In this document: in pieces, positions 4,786-5,629 of the stretch
Position numbering within the stretch: the stretch's first letter is position 1
How the letters are laid out: every line of letters starts with the position of its first letter
NCBI GenBank assembly: GCA_947036575.1
Contig: CAMQSH010000129.1
Location: forward strand, 1-5,629
DNA length: 5,629 nucleotides
Direction: 5' to 3'
DNA from: an uncultured Brevinema sp.
GTDB taxonomy: Bacteria; Spirochaetota; Brevinematia; Brevinematales; Brevinemataceae
Position numbers and translations under genes: made by a program
Notes under the pieces: generated by a model
What the model was told of the DNA's origin: nothing
Database searches by the model: none
What the model saw: only the letters and a program-made list of their open reading frames with translations

Positions 4786-4824
4786 ATGAGTAACCAAGAA
4801 ATAAACAAAAACTCCCTAAATTAA
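4786..4824 (+). CDS. 12-residue mini-ORF ending inside a terminator stem
   Basis: GAGGGAG (4772-4778) precedes an ATG at 4786 by 7 nt. The frame encodes MSNQEINKNSLN and ends in TAA directly followed by TAG. Its last five codons form the left half of the terminator at 4807-4836, so a ribosome reaching the stop would cover the stem. It lies 56 nt after the 3974 gene. It could be a leader-like peptide, a stump of a lost gene, or a chance start with a good ribosome binding site. Confidence 0.35.
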   Translation: MSNQEINKNSLN

Positions 4825-4836
4825 TAGGGGGTTTTT
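4807..4836 (+). terminator. Rho-independent terminator of the 3974 gene
   Basis: A-tract plus ACTCCCTA (4807-4818) pairs with TAGGGGGT plus T-tract (4825-4836), 12 bp with one U-G. The loop is AATTAA and the stem runs into five T. It follows the 3974 gene and the mini-ORF at 4786. Confidence 0.8.
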
Positions 4837-4840
4837 GCTT

Positions 4841-4864
4841 AAAAATACTCGGATGAGTATTTTT
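4841..4864. terminator. Second, bidirectional terminator hairpin
   Basis: Perfect 10-bp arms AAAAATACTC (4841-4850) and GAGTATTTTT (4855-4864) flank the GGAT loop. The stem has few G-C pairs, but A5 and T5 on either side suit termination on both strands. It sits 5 nt after the terminator at 4807-4836, giving a tandem pair between convergent genes. Confidence 0.6.
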
Positions 4865-4931
4865 CAGTTTGCTACCTGATTATTTATAGTATACTGGAAA
4901 ATCAAATAAATGTCAATACCTTCCCAAATAC

Positions 4932-4962
4932 AAAAGCCTCCTAAATTAATAGAAGGCTTTTT
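4932..4962 (-). terminator. Terminator of the sodium symporter gene
   Basis: AAAAGCCT (4932-4939) pairs with AGGCTTTT (4954-4961), with a mismatch and then CTA/TAG extending the stem. It lies 24 nt beyond the symporter stop codon on the minus strand, the normal position. The inner 13 bases (4940-4952) are identical to those of the terminator at 4815-4827. Confidence 0.7.
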
Positions 4963-4985
4963 GTAGTTGTTATTATTTGCAATTA

Positions 4986-5629
4986 CTATATTGCTTTGAA
5001 ACAGGCACTGAGAATAAGAACAAAAATCATTATTCCCACAAAAAAGTATTTTGCTAATAGATGGAACCATATTGGTAATGCTTTGGGATTGCCATAAGCA
5101 ATTTCTTTGGTATAATACGCTTTTCCTAATACCCAATAGATGATAATACCAGCTAAAGTTGCCCCTAAAGGCACTATATAGATAGAAATTAGATCCATCC
5201 AAGCCCCTACGTTATTAGCATTCTCTAAGAAAACACCTACTACTAACATAAAAGCACCTACTGCTGTTACTGCTACAAAACGACTTGCTTTAAAACGATT
5301 CTGCAGAGCTTCTATAGGACATTCCATCAAATTAATTAGGGAGGTTACTGCAGCAAAGAATACAGATAAGAAAAATAGTATAGCAAAAATTTGTCCAAAA
5401 GGCATTTGTTGAAAGACTAGTGGTAAAGTTATAAAGACTAAAGGGGGCCCTGCCGTAGGATCTAAGCCAAAAGAAAATACTGACAAAATCACTACAAGAG
5501 CACATAATAATGCCCCTATAGAACTAAATATAGCCGTTTGTAATGCAACATCAACAATATTCACACCCTTTTTAAGATAAGATCCATAAACCACCATTCC
5601 ACTACCTGCTAAGGAGAGTGAGAATAAGG
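4986..5629 (-). CDS. Sodium:neurotransmitter symporter (NSS) family transporter, C-terminal part
   Basis: The stop TAG is at 4988-4986 and the frame stays open to the right edge, giving 213 visible residues of a protein normally near 440-500. The ATG at 5597 is internal, because the preceding codons LFSLSLAGSG continue the conserved family segment. NSS proteins carry amino acids or related solutes into the cell with sodium, using the LeuT fold. Recognisable segments are SLSLAGSGMVVYGSYLKK (end of TM7), FAAVTSLINLMECPIEAL (TM8, whose Thr-Ser at 5345-5340 corresponds to the Na2 site of LeuT), and three further hydrophobic helices ending in VGIMIFVLILSACFKAI. The substrate cannot be told from this part. 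The gene is convergent with the 3974 gene and has its own terminator at 4932-4962. It looks like an ordinary chromosomal gene bordering the accessory region. Confidence 0.93.
   Translation of the reverse strand, partial: LFSLSLAGSGMVVYGSYLKKGVNIVDVALQTAIFSSIGALLCALVVILSVFSFGLDPTAGPPLVFITLPLVFQQMPFGQIFAILFFLSVFFAAVTSLINLMECPIEALQNRFKASRFVAVTAVGAFMLVVGVFLENANNVGAWMDLISIYIVPLGATLAGIIIYWVLGKAYYTKEIAYGNPKALPIWFHLLAKYFFVGIMIFVLILSACFKAI

Noticed and set aside
4910..4966. 18-codon plus-strand ORF
   Set aside because: It has no ribosome binding site and simply reads through the symporter terminator stem.
4864..5202. 112-codon minus-strand ORF
   Set aside because: It is an alternative-frame shadow of the symporter gene and crosses its terminator.

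Overview
This is an AT-rich, gene-poor window dominated by mobile-element and accessory sequence. Strong GGAGG ribosome binding sites, a lipoprotein with a classical lipobox, tyrosine recombinases and an NSS-type sodium symporter show a bacterium. A low-GC host such as a spirochaete or another AT-rich Gram-negative would fit, but I cannot name the species from the sequence.

Layout. Positions 1-68 hold the first 22 codons of an unidentified minus-strand gene. Positions 66-663 (minus) hold the N-terminal half of a decayed tyrosine integrase: its start codon appears lost, it carries a frameshift, and it has no catalytic domain. Positions 690-1466 have no convincing gene but contain several strong DNA palindromes. 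Positions 1467-1814 (plus) read as a self-contained transcription unit: a near-consensus promoter, three tandem related long hairpins, and a Rho-independent terminator. Its first 11 nt can pair perfectly with the 5' strand of the terminator. A small lipoprotein gene follows (1973-2317), then a 17-codon mini-ORF with an excellent ribosome binding site and a strong terminator (2499-2530). An intact tyrosine integrase lies on the minus strand (2718-3710). It is divergent from a membrane-anchored acidic protein (3974-4729), which is also followed by a mini-ORF (12 codons) and a terminator. The right edge holds the C-terminal half of an NSS-family sodium symporter (minus, 4986 to beyond 5629), probably ordinary chromosomal sequence, separated from the preceding genes by three stacked terminator hairpins.

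How it fits together. Two integrases, one intact and one dead, plus small secreted-protein cassettes of unknown function suggest an integration hotspot or a degrading island beside a core symporter gene. The most unusual element is the structured RNA at about 1501-1814. Five of its G-U wobbles pair only if the plus strand is transcribed, against one mismatch in the other direction. The overlap of its closing stem with the terminator gives an attenuator-like geometry upstream of the lipoprotein gene. I recognise no known RNA family in it.
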